Assembly (NCBI GenBank): GCA_029778515.1
Contig: JAKOQD010000037.1
Span: 1-9,147 of the forward strand
Source of the DNA: Actinomycetes bacterium
GTDB taxonomy: Bacteria; Actinomycetota; Actinomycetes; Propionibacteriales; Propionibacteriaceae
Direction of reading: 5' to 3'
DNA length: 9,147 bases
The first letter of the stretch is position 1. Each line of letters starts with the position of its first letter. The notes beneath the pieces were generated by a model. That model worked only from the letters and a program-made list of their open reading frames with translations, was not told where the DNA came from and did no database searches. The translations under genes were made by a program, and so were the position numbers. Of this stretch, positions 1 to 6,382 are shown piece by piece.

Positions 1-2
1 AC

Positions 3-323
3 GACGCGCTGGCCGCCCAGGTGAGCGCGGCCGGGGACGCAGTCGACGAGCCGGTCTGGCGGCTGCCGCTGATCCGCAGCTACCGCGCCGAGTTGGATTC
101 CGACATCGCCGACCTGAAGAACCTCGGCGGTCCGAACGCCGGTTCGATCACGGCTGGCCTGTTCCTTGAGGAATTCGTCGCGGGGGTGCCGTGGGCGCAC
201 ATCGACATTGCCGGTACGGCCCAGTCGTCGCGTGCGCACCGCTGGATCAACCGCGGCACCACGGCCTTCGGCACCCGGCTGCTGCTCGAACTGAGCTGCG
301 CCTTCACGCCTTCCGCCGGCTGA
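3..323 (+). CDS. pepA: Leucyl aminopeptidase, M17 family (C-terminal part only)
   Basis: Partial gene; the reading frame is open from base 3 and its start lies upstream of the window. M17 enzymes are cytosolic hexameric two-metal peptidases that remove N-terminal residues from peptides. The visible ~106 residues carry the family's C-terminal signature in order: VDEPVWRLPL, then a K-N-L-G-G...AGSITAGLFLEEFV block, then PWAHIDIAGTA, then RGTTAFGTRLLLEL. The metal-binding NTDAEGR-type motif belongs further upstream and is not visible. After the usual end at RLLLEL there is a short extra tail (SCAFTPSAG). The TGA stop overlaps the ATG of the next gene by one base (TGATG), suggesting translational coupling with glutaminase and a shared role in amino-acid release. 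Family assignment is secure; choice among M17 names (PepA/PepB) is less so. Confidence 0.93.
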   Translation, partial: DALAAQVSAAGDAVDEPVWRLPLIRSYRAELDSDIADLKNLGGPNAGSITAGLFLEEFVAGVPWAHIDIAGTAQSSRAHRWINRGTTAFGTRLLLELSCAFTPSAG

Positions 324-1345
324 TGTACCTGCCTGACCACCCGTCCGCGGAGCCGGCGGAGCGCTACGTCTCCACTGGCAGGCTGCCGCTGGACGGGGTG
401 GTCGGCGAGCTGCTCGACCAGTCCTTGGCGCAGTTTCGCGACACCTCGGACGGGCAGCTGTCGCGGGTGTACCCAGTGCTGGCCGAGGCCGATCCGGATC
501 TGTTCGGGCTGGCGCTGGTCGGCGTGGACGGCCTGACGCGGTTCGCCGGCGACGCCGAAGTGGCGTTCACCGTGATGAGCATCGCCAAGCCGTTCTTCTT
601 CGCCCTGGTGAGCGAGGAGATCGGGATCGCGGAAGTGCGCGGTTTGGTGGGCGTGAACCCGACGGGACTGCCGTTCAACTCGATCGCGGCCGTGGAGCGC
701 GCTGATCGGGGTCGCACCAATCCCATGGTGAACGCCGGTGCCATCGCCACCACCAGTCTGGTGCCGGGCGGCGACCCGTCCGCTCGCTGGGACTGGTTGG
801 TGGACGGGCTGTCGCGGTTCGCCGGCCGCCGGTTGCAGGTGGACGCGGACACGCTCGCGTCCGCTCGTGCGACCAACTTCCGCAACCGGGCGCTGGCGAT
901 GCTGCTGCAGGAAGCGGGCGCGTTGGTCGGTGACCCGCTGGTCGCGTTGGACCTGTACACCCAGCAGTGCTGCCTCGCGGTGACCGCGGTCGACCTGGCC
1001 ACGATGGGTGCGACCCTTGCCGACGGCGGGGTGAACCCGCTCACCGGCGAGCGGGTGGTCAGTGCTGCGGTGGCGCGGGCCACCCTCGCAGTGATGAGCG
1101 TCGCCGGGCTGTATGAAGGCTCAGGCGACTGGCTGCTCGACGTCGGCTTCCCGGGCAAGAGCGGCATCAGCGGCGGCCTGGTCGCGGTGTCGCCGGGCAA
1201 GGGTGCGCTGGGCGCGTTTTCGCCCTTGCTGGATTCGGACGGCAACAGCGTCCGCGGCCAGCTCGCGGCCCGCTTCCTGGCCGCAGAGCTCGGCCTGGAC
1301 CTGTTCAGTTCTGTGCCGGCTCGCTCGCCCGCCGGGCGGGTCTGA
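323..1345 (+). CDS. glsA: Glutaminase (serine-dependent, GlsA type)
   Basis: Hydrolyses L-glutamine to L-glutamate and ammonia in the cytosol; member of the beta-lactamase-like glutaminase family. 340 residues, slightly longer than the usual ~310, with extra residues at both ends. Motifs from the chosen start: S-x-x-K catalytic pair at S86/K89 (MSIAKPF), VGVNPTGLPFNSI at 109-121, NPMVNAGAI at 133-141, YTQQCC at 212-217, DLATMGATLADGGVNPLTGERV at 224-245, LYEGSGDW at 263-270, GKSGISGG at 278-285 and DGNSVRG at 306-312. All core family blocks are present, so it should be active. The ATG at 323 was chosen because it overlaps the pepA stop (TGATG). The in-frame ATG at 191 would lie deep inside pepA and adds sequence unlike the family. 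The stop overlaps the next ATG by one base in the same way, so pepA, glsA and the exporter gene look coupled. Confidence 0.95.
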   Translation: MYLPDHPSAEPAERYVSTGRLPLDGVVGELLDQSLAQFRDTSDGQLSRVYPVLAEADPDLFGLALVGVDGLTRFAGDAEVAFTVMSIAKPFFFALVSEEIGIAEVRGLVGVNPTGLPFNSIAAVERADRGRTNPMVNAGAIATTSLVPGGDPSARWDWLVDGLSRFAGRRLQVDADTLASARATNFRNRALAMLLQEAGALVGDPLVALDLYTQQCCLAVTAVDLATMGATLADGGVNPLTGERVVSAAVARATLAVMSVAGLYEGSGDWLLDVGFPGKSGISGGLVAVSPGKGALGAFSPLLDSDGNSVRGQLAARFLAAELGLDLFSSVPARSPAGRV

Positions 1346-3270
1346 TGGCAGCGGACGCACGGTTCGGCCAAACGTCATCCCGGCGCAGGCCGGGATCTCT
1401 GGAGCCGTTCGGCGGGCAGGACGTGGTCTCGACCCTTCGACAGGCTCAGGGCAGGCCAAGCTCGACCAGCCGTGAACCACGGCCGGGATCTCTCGACGCA
1501 CGATCGAGCGGGGTCCCGGCCAGCCGAGGTCGTCCGCACCCGAACTGGCGCGCAGGGCTCGCGTCCGCTGTGCTTGCTGTGCTTGGGCTTGGCGGGGTTG
1601 GCCTTGCCCCGGCATTCGCGGTCGAGCCGACGCCGAGCGACCCGCCGCCGATCAGCGCGTCCGCCGAGCCGACCGAGCCGGACGAGCCCGAAGCGTCTGA
1701 GCCCAAGCCGACCGAGACCGTCCCGGAACCGACCCCGTCCCCGACTGAGCCGAGCGAACCGTCGCCGACCGCCGGTCCGACGTCCGCGCCGAGCCCGACC
1801 GCGGGCGACTTTCCGGCCGCGACAGCCGGACCAACCGAAGCTGGCCGGGACATCCCGGGCAACGGCGTCCTGGAGCCGCATCCGCCGGCCTGGCAGCTCG
1901 CCAACGCGGAGCTGTCCTGGATCATCGCGCTGGTCGTACTCATCAGCACCGCCGTCCTGGTGTTGCTTCTGGCGCGGCGTCCGGACCCACCGGAGCACCA
2001 GCTGATCGCACCGCAGCCGGACGTGTCCATCGGCCCGTCCGACAGCGCGATGGTGGCCGGACTCGCCGACCTGGAGGCGGCCGGCGAGGCGATGATCGAC
2101 GCCGGCTACTCGGTGACCGGGGTGCGGACCGCGCTGACCGACATCGCCCGCGTGAACGGCCAGCCCGCCACTGAGATCGTGGTCTTGCCGACGGCCTTGT
2201 TCGTGTCGACCCGCCGGTTCGGCGCAGTGCGGACGGGGGCGGTCTCGGCCGGCCACCAGGAGCTCCGTCTCAACCAGATCGACGTCCTCGACGACGTGAT
2301 CCGGGCCGCGCGCACCCTGCCGTCCGAGCCCGGGGCGATCAAGGCTGCGGTGGCCGGCGTCCGCACGCTGCCGTCCCCATACACGGCGACCCAGCGCGCG
2401 GTTGCCCACGTGGTGCTGTCGGCGGGATTGTCGGTGCTGCTGGACGGTTCCTGGGCAGGCGTCGCGGTGGCCGCGGTGCTGGGCCTGGTGGTCGGTGTCG
2501 TGCTGCTGTTCACCGAGCCACTCGGACGCCAGTACCAGGCGCTGGTCACGGTCGGTCTTGCTTTCTTGGTGTCCACTTCGGTGTTTACCCTCACCCAGAT
2601 CGGGCTCGACCCCGGGGTGCTGGCCGCGCTGATCGCGCCGCTGGTGACCCTGTTGCCCGGCGGCCTGCTGACCACAGGGGTGATCGAGTTGGCCACCGGC
2701 CAGATGATGGCCGGTGCCGGCCGGCTGGCTGCCGGCAGCATGCAACTGATCCTGTTGGCGGTCGGACTGGTGTCCGGCGCGGCCCTGGTCGGCGTGCCGC
2801 GGGTCGAGCTGGTCGAGGCACAGAACCCGATCGGTCCGCTCGGGCCATGGCTGGCGGTGGCGATCTTCGGCATCGGGATCGTCATTCACCAGTGTGGCCG
2901 GCCGCGATCGATCGGCTGGATCCTGCTGGTGCTCTATGTCGCCTACGGGGGTCAGGTGCTGGGCGACGTGCTGTTCGGCGGCGTGCTGTCGGGCATGATC
3001 GGTGCCTTCGCGATGACACCGGTGGCCTACGTGGTGTCGCGCCAGCAGGACGGTCCCGCGGCCTTCGCCAGTTTCCTGCCGGCTTTCTGGCTGCTGGTGC
3101 CGGGCTCGCTCGGTCTGGTCGGTGTCACCAGCATTCTGGACGGCGACTCGACCGGTCTGTCAACGCTGGTGACGACCGGTGCCACCATGGTGGCGATCAT
3201 GCTCGGCATCCTCGTCGGCTCAGCCATCGGCGGCCGCCTCACCGGTCGCGGCACGGTAGCGGTGGTGTAG
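1345..3270 (+). CDS. thrE: Threonine/serine exporter, ThrE family, with repeat-derived N-terminus
   Basis: Integral membrane protein expected to export L-threonine and L-serine, as for Corynebacterium ThrE. From the 1345 ATG: residues ~9-60 are encoded by dispersed repeats; 68-92 form a signal peptide or TM segment (NWRAGLASAVLAV...AFA); 93-183 are a Pro/Thr/Ser/Glu-rich extracytoplasmic linker; ~190-210 is a TM helix; ~211-350 is the hydrophilic ThrE domain (DUF1212-like); 350-640 hold about ten TM helices. Family blocks include LPGGLLTTGVIELATGQM (437-454) and FWLLVPGSLGLVGV (581-594). At 641 residues it exceeds C. glutamicum ThrE (489). The ATG overlaps the glsA stop (TGATG) and favours this start. 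In-frame GTGs at 1423 and 1570 are alternatives, but neither has a convincing ribosome binding site and the second would trim the basic end of the signal. Family confident; exact start uncertain. Confidence 0.88.
   Translation: MAADARFGQTSSRRRPGSLEPFGGQDVVSTLRQAQGRPSSTSREPRPGSLDARSSGVPASRGRPHPNWRAGLASAVLAVLGLGGVGLAPAFAVEPTPSDPPPISASAEPTEPDEPEASEPKPTETVPEPTPSPTEPSEPSPTAGPTSAPSPTAGDFPAATAGPTEAGRDIPGNGVLEPHPPAWQLANAELSWIIALVVLISTAVLVLLLARRPDPPEHQLIAPQPDVSIGPSDSAMVAGLADLEAAGEAMIDAGYSVTGVRTALTDIARVNGQPATEIVVLPTALFVSTRRFGAVRTGAVSAGHQELRLNQIDVLDDVIRAARTLPSEPGAIKAAVAGVRTLPSPYTATQRAVAHVVLSAGLSVLLDGSWAGVAVAAVLGLVVGVVLLFTEPLGRQYQALVTVGLAFLVSTSVFTLTQIGLDPGVLAALIAPLVTLLPGGLLTTGVIELATGQMMAGAGRLAAGSMQLILLAVGLVSGAALVGVPRVELVEAQNPIGPLGPWLAVAIFGIGIVIHQCGRPRSIGWILLVLYVAYGGQVLGDVLFGGVLSGMIGAFAMTPVAYVVSRQQDGPAAFASFLPAFWLLVPGSLGLVGVTSILDGDSTGLSTLVTTGATMVAIMLGILVGSAIGGRLTGRGTVAVV
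1373..1521 (+). repeat. Cluster of dispersed palindromic repeats inside the 5' end of thrE
   Basis: Four elements lie head to tail. (1) A perfect hairpin ATCCCGGC-GCAG-GCCGGGAT at 1377-1396. (2) A CCTTCGACAGGCTCAGGG element at 1434-1451 within a GTGGTCTCGAC...AAGCTCGACC frame (1423-1471). (3) GCCGTG-AAC-CACGGC at 1469-1483. (4) A 41-base hairpin at 1481-1521 with outer arms GGCCGGGA/TCCCGGCC and inner arms CTCGA/TCGAG. The 13-mer GGCCGGGATCTCT occurs twice (1388-1400 and 1481-1493), so elements 1 and 4 are related. Other frames give VIPAQAGIS and DPSTGSGQA, peptide signatures I know as mistranslated dispersed repeats in many bacteria. The run remains open in the thrE frame, encoding two RPGSL motifs. 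Confidence 0.8.
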
Positions 3271-3373
3271 GCCCGCCCCGCTGGGCGTTGAGGCGAGCAA
3301 CGGGCCACCGGGCGGCGGGAGCGCGACCGGGACGGCACGAAGGCGCCGCGTCCCTTGACGTAGGCTGGGCCGC

Positions 3374-3397
3374 ACCACCGGCGGGTGGTCGGGGGGG
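3374..3397 (+). promoter_or_regulatory. Hairpin and G-rich ribosome binding site before the response regulator
   Basis: A perfect 6-bp stem with a 4-base loop (ACCACC-GGCG-GGTGGT, 3374-3389) directly precedes a run of seven G at 3391-3397, the likely Shine-Dalgarno, five bases before the GTG at 3403. Just upstream lie TTGACG (3355-3360) and TAGGCT (3361-3366), which resemble actinomycete -35 and -10 boxes but abut each other, so they cannot both serve one sigma-70-type promoter. If TAGGCT is a -10, the transcript would begin near the hairpin. The rest of the thrE-regulator gap (3271-3373) shows only a weak CGTTG/CAACG stem (3286-3302) and no clear terminator. Confidence 0.4.
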
Positions 3398-3402
3398 CAT
3401 GC

Positions 3403-4047
3403 GTGAAGGCACAGATCGGGATGGTCGACGACCATCCTGCGATCATGCTCGGAGTCGGTGCCATCCTCAACGCGCAGCCCGACCTGCACGTCGTCGCGGC
3501 CGCCGCGAGTGTCCAGGAACTCATCGCCCAGACCCAGCGGCTGGACTGCGTCCTGCTCGACCTCAGGCTCGCGGACGGTTCCACGCCAACCGCCAACCTC
3601 GCCGCCCTCACCGCGCTCGCGATTCCGGTGCTGGTCTACACTTCCGGCGACCGGTCGGACCTGATCCGCGAAGCCACCCGAGCGGGCGCTACCGGGGTGT
3701 TGCGCAAATCGGAGCCACCGGACGTGGTCGTGGGTGCGATCCGCAGCCTGCTTCGCGGCGAGCCGGTGGTCACCGCAGAATGGGCCGCTGCGCTCGACTT
3801 CGACCCCGACTTCGCCACGGTGCATCTCTCGCCTCGTGAGGCCGAGGTGCTCACCCTCTACGCCTCCGGCGAGACCGCGGAACGCGTAGCCGCGCTGCTG
3901 TTCATCTCCCGCGAGACCGTGCACGACCACGTCCGCCGGATTCGCGCCAAGTACGCCGCGGCCGACCGTCCGGCGCTGACCAAAGTCGACCTCTACCGGC
4001 GCGCGGTCGAGGACGGACTCGTGCCGCAGGGCCATGACCACAGCTGA
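3403..4047 (+). CDS. NarL/FixJ-family response regulator with LuxR-type HTH
   Basis: Cytosolic transcription factor of a two-component system. Numbered from the GTG at 3403 (214 residues): the receiver domain spans ~4-120, with acidic pair D9/D10 (MVDDHP), phosphoacceptor D53 (VLLDLRL), T80/S81 (VLVYTSGD) and K102 (LRKSE). The LuxR/GerE helix-turn-helix spans ~142-190 (LSPREAEVL, GETAERVAALLFISRETVHDHVRRI). An earlier in-frame GTG at 3385 exists, but 3403 is preferred because it is preceded by a G-run Shine-Dalgarno and puts the first beta strand (KAQIGMVDDH) at the usual distance from the N-terminus. The gene ends 14 bases inside the kinase gene, so the pair is translated together. Its target genes cannot be read from the sequence; autoregulation and the adjacent thrE are plausible by context only. 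Confidence 0.93.
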   Translation: MKAQIGMVDDHPAIMLGVGAILNAQPDLHVVAAAASVQELIAQTQRLDCVLLDLRLADGSTPTANLAALTALAIPVLVYTSGDRSDLIREATRAGATGVLRKSEPPDVVVGAIRSLLRGEPVVTAEWAAALDFDPDFATVHLSPREAEVLTLYASGETAERVAALLFISRETVHDHVRRIRAKYAAADRPALTKVDLYRRAVEDGLVPQGHDHS

Positions 4048-5188
4048 TGAGCAGGCGCGCTGGGACGCGATCGACCGTCCGCTCGGCTGGCTGATCGCCC
4101 TCGGCGGCTGTGTCCTGATCCTCGACCAGACGATCGTCCAGACCGGCCGGCTGGCCGACTTCGCGCCCTTGTGGAACGCCGGTGCGCTGCTGGTGATCGC
4201 GGCCATCATCGGACTGGCGGTGAGCGGCATGATGCTGCCTCGGTCAGCGCTGCGCACCATCTGGCGGACGGTGCCGGTGGCCCACCTCGTCCTTCAGTCG
4301 ACCTGGCTGGTGGGTTTCGTCGGGCCCGATGTGGACGCGGCCCGGCCATGGCTGTGGACGGTCGAACCCGCCGTGATCACATTGCTGCTGCTGATCGCCA
4401 AGCCGGTCGTGGCGGTCGCGGTGGGTCTGGGGTTCTCGCTGGTTCCTGCCTTGACCAGTCTGCTGACCCTCGGCCGGCTGACCGACGAGATCCTCATCCA
4501 GACGCCCAACGAGCTGGGCAATGTGGTCTACGTGGCCGTGTTCATCGGCGTCCGCATTCAACTCGAGCGGCTGCACGCCGGCGAGCGGGAGGCGCAGCGG
4601 CAGCACGAGCGCCAGGTGCGCGCGGCTGCCCGACTTGAGCAGCACGCGGTGCTGGCCCGCTTCGTCCACGACGAGGTGCTCTCGGCGCTCTCCGCCGGGA
4701 TGCACGCGGACGGCAGCCCGTCCGAACCGCTGCGACGGGACGCCCGCAACGCCATCGAAGCGATCAGCCTCTCCACCGGCCCCGAGCCGGAGCACGACCG
4801 CCCGCTGACCAGCACGGACGCGCTCGCGCTGCTGACCGCGAGCCTGCGGCGGATCGATGCCGCGTTCACGCTTGAGACCGAGTGCCGTCCCAGCCAGCAC
4901 CAGGCGAAGGTCGTGCGCACCATCGCCCTGGCGGCGGGTGAGGCGTTGCGGAACAGCGTTCGCCATGCCGGCCCCGACACTTCGCGACGGGTGGAGATCA
5001 CCTTGTCCGCGACCCTGATCCGGGTCTGCGTCCGCGACGACGGGGTGGGCTACACGCCCGACCCCCACAGTCAGCGGCTCGGCGTGCAGCGGAGCATCGT
5101 TGACCGGATGGCTGATCTCGGCGGCTCCGCCCGGATCGATACGGCCCCAGGGCGTGGGACGGAGGTGGTGCTGACATGGCCGACTTGA
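4034..5188 (+). CDS. Sensor histidine kinase, NarX/DesK-like (HisKA_3 type)
   Basis: Membrane kinase partner of the preceding response regulator; 384 residues. An N-terminal sensor region of about five to six TM helices (roughly 17-35, 46-66, 78-97, 109-121, 123-146, 163-175) has no large external domain, suggesting sensing in or at the membrane. A charged helix rich in E, R and Q (~176-205) leads to the dimerisation helix with putative phosphoacceptor H212 in RFVHDEVLSAL. The HATPase domain shows the N box (GEALRNSVRHAG, N307), the G1 box (RDDGVGY, D335-G339) and the G2 box (GRGTEVVLTWP, 373-383). All catalytic motifs are present, so it should be functional. The ATG at 4034 overlaps the regulator by 14 bases. 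The next gene overlaps this one by 13 bases. Confidence 0.92.
   Translation: MTTADEQARWDAIDRPLGWLIALGGCVLILDQTIVQTGRLADFAPLWNAGALLVIAAIIGLAVSGMMLPRSALRTIWRTVPVAHLVLQSTWLVGFVGPDVDAARPWLWTVEPAVITLLLLIAKPVVAVAVGLGFSLVPALTSLLTLGRLTDEILIQTPNELGNVVYVAVFIGVRIQLERLHAGEREAQRQHERQVRAAARLEQHAVLARFVHDEVLSALSAGMHADGSPSEPLRRDARNAIEAISLSTGPEPEHDRPLTSTDALALLTASLRRIDAAFTLETECRPSQHQAKVVRTIALAAGEALRNSVRHAGPDTSRRVEITLSATLIRVCVRDDGVGYTPDPHSQRLGVQRSIVDRMADLGGSARIDTAPGRGTEVVLTWPT
5161..5168 (+). promoter_or_regulatory. Strong Shine-Dalgarno for the pseudokinase-like gene
   Basis: GGAGGTGG lies inside the last codons of the kinase gene, seven bases before the ATG at 5176. It fixes the start of the third gene of the operon and suggests that this protein is made independently and in good amount, not only by read-through coupling. 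Confidence 0.65.
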
Positions 5189-6183
5189 CCGCAGCCGGCA
5201 CCGGCGCCGGCGGTCTGGGTACCGCGGCCGCGCGATGGTCGTTCGTCTTCGTCTGGGCGTGCGGCGTGCTCCAGGTGTTGGTGGACGGTTCGCTGGCCGC
5301 CGAGCCCTTGGCCTGGGCCATCGCGTTGCCGGCGGGACTGGTTGGGGCGCTCCTGTTGACTACGCCGGGCGCGCGTCCGTTGGTGCTTGCCCGGCTGCTC
5401 TGGCTGCACCCGCTGGCGCTGCTGGTGGTCTGGGCTGCGCTCGCGTCCGCTGAATCGGTGGGCGAGCTGGCCGCGCTCAACTTCGCGACCTACCTGATGG
5501 CGTTCCAGATTCCGCGTGGCAACGTCGTGGCGGGTTCGGTGGGTAGCGGGCTGCTGATCGGCGCGGCCGTGGCCTGGGCTCTGCCGCAGTCGCCGGACGG
5601 CCCCGCGCTCGCGATGCTGATCGGGGTGCCGCTGGGCTGTGTTGCCGCGGGGGTGATGTGGCGGCTGGTGCTGAAGTGGATCGTCCGTAGTGAGCGGGCG
5701 CATCGCGGCTCGGCCGAGCGTTCGGCTGAGCGGGCGGTGGCTTCGGCTGAGGCAATCGCGTTCTCCCGGGCTGAGCTCGCCGCGATCGGTGACCTGGTGG
5801 TGCCGGTGCTGGACCGGTTGGCGAACGGGGAGGTCATCGATGCCGAGTTGCGGACCGAGTTGGCTCGCGCCGAAGCCGCCGTCCGCGACCGGATTCGGGC
5901 GCCGCACCTGCAGCATCCAGAACTCATGGCCGAGGTGGACAGATTGCGCCGAGACGGCGTGGCGGTGGTCCTGCTCGGGGAGCCGGCCGCGCCCGACCAA
6001 CTCGTCGATGCCCGACTCGCCGAGGCGTGCCGGACGGCGATCGCTCCGGTGACCAGCGGACGCGTGACGATCCGGACGTTCCCAGCGAACCGTCCGGCCG
6101 CGTTGAGCGTGGTCGTGCAGACCGAGGACGAAGCGGTTCAGGTGCAGTGGTCGGCCGCCGGCGAACTGGTCGCCAGCGGCTGA
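5176..6183 (+). CDS. Membrane protein resembling a degenerate sensor kinase (pseudokinase-like)
   Basis: I cannot assign a named family. The 335-residue protein has about five or six hydrophobic segments (approximately 20-38, 45-62, 70-90, 98-112, 116-137, 143-169), then an Ala/Glu/Arg-rich likely coiled coil (172-200) and a ~135-residue cytosolic domain. This layout parallels the kinase encoded just before it. However, where the phosphoacceptor helix would lie the sequence is AELAAIGDLVVPVLDRL (199-215) with no histidine. The C-terminal part has the alternating helix/strand look of an ATPase fold (VRDRIRAP 236-243, DGVAVVLLGE 260-269, GRVTIRTF 295-302) but lacks the N, G1 and G2 motifs. Third gene of the regulator-kinase operon, overlapping the kinase by 13 bases. 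Inference: a non-catalytic partner or modulator of the kinase, or a membrane signal sensor. The gene call is firm; the function is not. Confidence 0.75.
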   Translation: MADLTAAGTGAGGLGTAAARWSFVFVWACGVLQVLVDGSLAAEPLAWAIALPAGLVGALLLTTPGARPLVLARLLWLHPLALLVVWAALASAESVGELAALNFATYLMAFQIPRGNVVAGSVGSGLLIGAAVAWALPQSPDGPALAMLIGVPLGCVAAGVMWRLVLKWIVRSERAHRGSAERSAERAVASAEAIAFSRAELAAIGDLVVPVLDRLANGEVIDAELRTELARAEAAVRDRIRAPHLQHPELMAEVDRLRRDGVAVVLLGEPAAPDQLVDARLAEACRTAIAPVTSGRVTIRTFPANRPAALSVVVQTEDEAVQVQWSAAGELVASG

Positions 6184-6290
6184 GCGTCGGCGGTTGGGGA
6201 CGACCCTTCGTCAGGCTCAGGGATCGTTTTACGGTTGAGCGTCGGCGGTTGGGGACGACCCTTCGTCAAGCTCAGGGATCGTTTTGCGGC
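6181..6290 (+). repeat. Two 55-bp tandem direct repeats
   Basis: Copy 1 spans 6181-6235 and copy 2 spans 6236-6290; by eye they differ at three positions only (ca[g/a]gct, tttt[a/g]cgg and the last base). Each unit begins TGAGCGTCGGCGGTTGGGGA and contains CCCTTCGTCAGGCTCAGGG-type sequence, a GACGA-CCCT-TCGTC mini-hairpin and a TTTT run. The first TGA is the stop codon of the upstream gene, so the repeat begins within the coding end. The motif is related to the repeat at 1434-1451. Confidence 0.85.
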
Positions 6291-6300
6291 TGGCCTGTTC

Positions 6301-6352
6301 GGGTGATCGAGCTTGTCGAGATCGAGTGTGGTCTCGACAAGCTCGACCAACC
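6301..6352. terminator. Large inverted repeat between convergent genes, candidate two-way terminator
   Basis: Two 21-base arms (6301-6321 and 6332-6352) pair at 19 positions around a 10-base loop; the inner 14 bp (CGAGCTTGTCGAGA with its complement) are perfect. It sits between the plus-strand operon ending at 6183 and the minus-strand gene ending at 6383, the position expected of a shared terminator. No T-run follows the stem on either strand, so it may act only as a strong hairpin or 3'-end stabiliser. The sequence also belongs to the dispersed repeat family seen at 1423-1471. Confidence 0.55.
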
Positions 6353-6382
6353 TGTCCGGTTAGTACAACTAGGCCAGCTGGC

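Noticed and set aside
191..322. Upstream ATG extending glutaminase by 44 residues
   Set aside because: The extension overlaps the well-conserved pepA 3' end in another frame, yields His/Arg/Ala-rich sequence unlike the family, and the 323 ATG is stop-coupled.
1328..1340. CCCGCCGGGCGGG as a terminator after glsA
   Set aside because: Lies within glsA codons, has almost no loop, no T-run follows and the next gene is translationally coupled, so termination here is unlikely.
364..1371. Long minus-strand open frame opposite glsA
   Set aside because: Ser/Arg/Ala/Pro-rich composition without motifs; a high-GC shadow of a gene with clear family signatures.
1375..2889. 504-codon minus-strand frame opposite thrE
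   Set aside because: Gln/Arg/His/Gly-rich low-information translation, including peptides such as LSLSKG that come from the dispersed repeat; shadow of the exporter gene.
2847..3839. 330-codon plus-strand frame spanning the thrE end and regulator start
   Set aside because: Arg/Gly/His-rich, no motif, out of frame with two recognised proteins.
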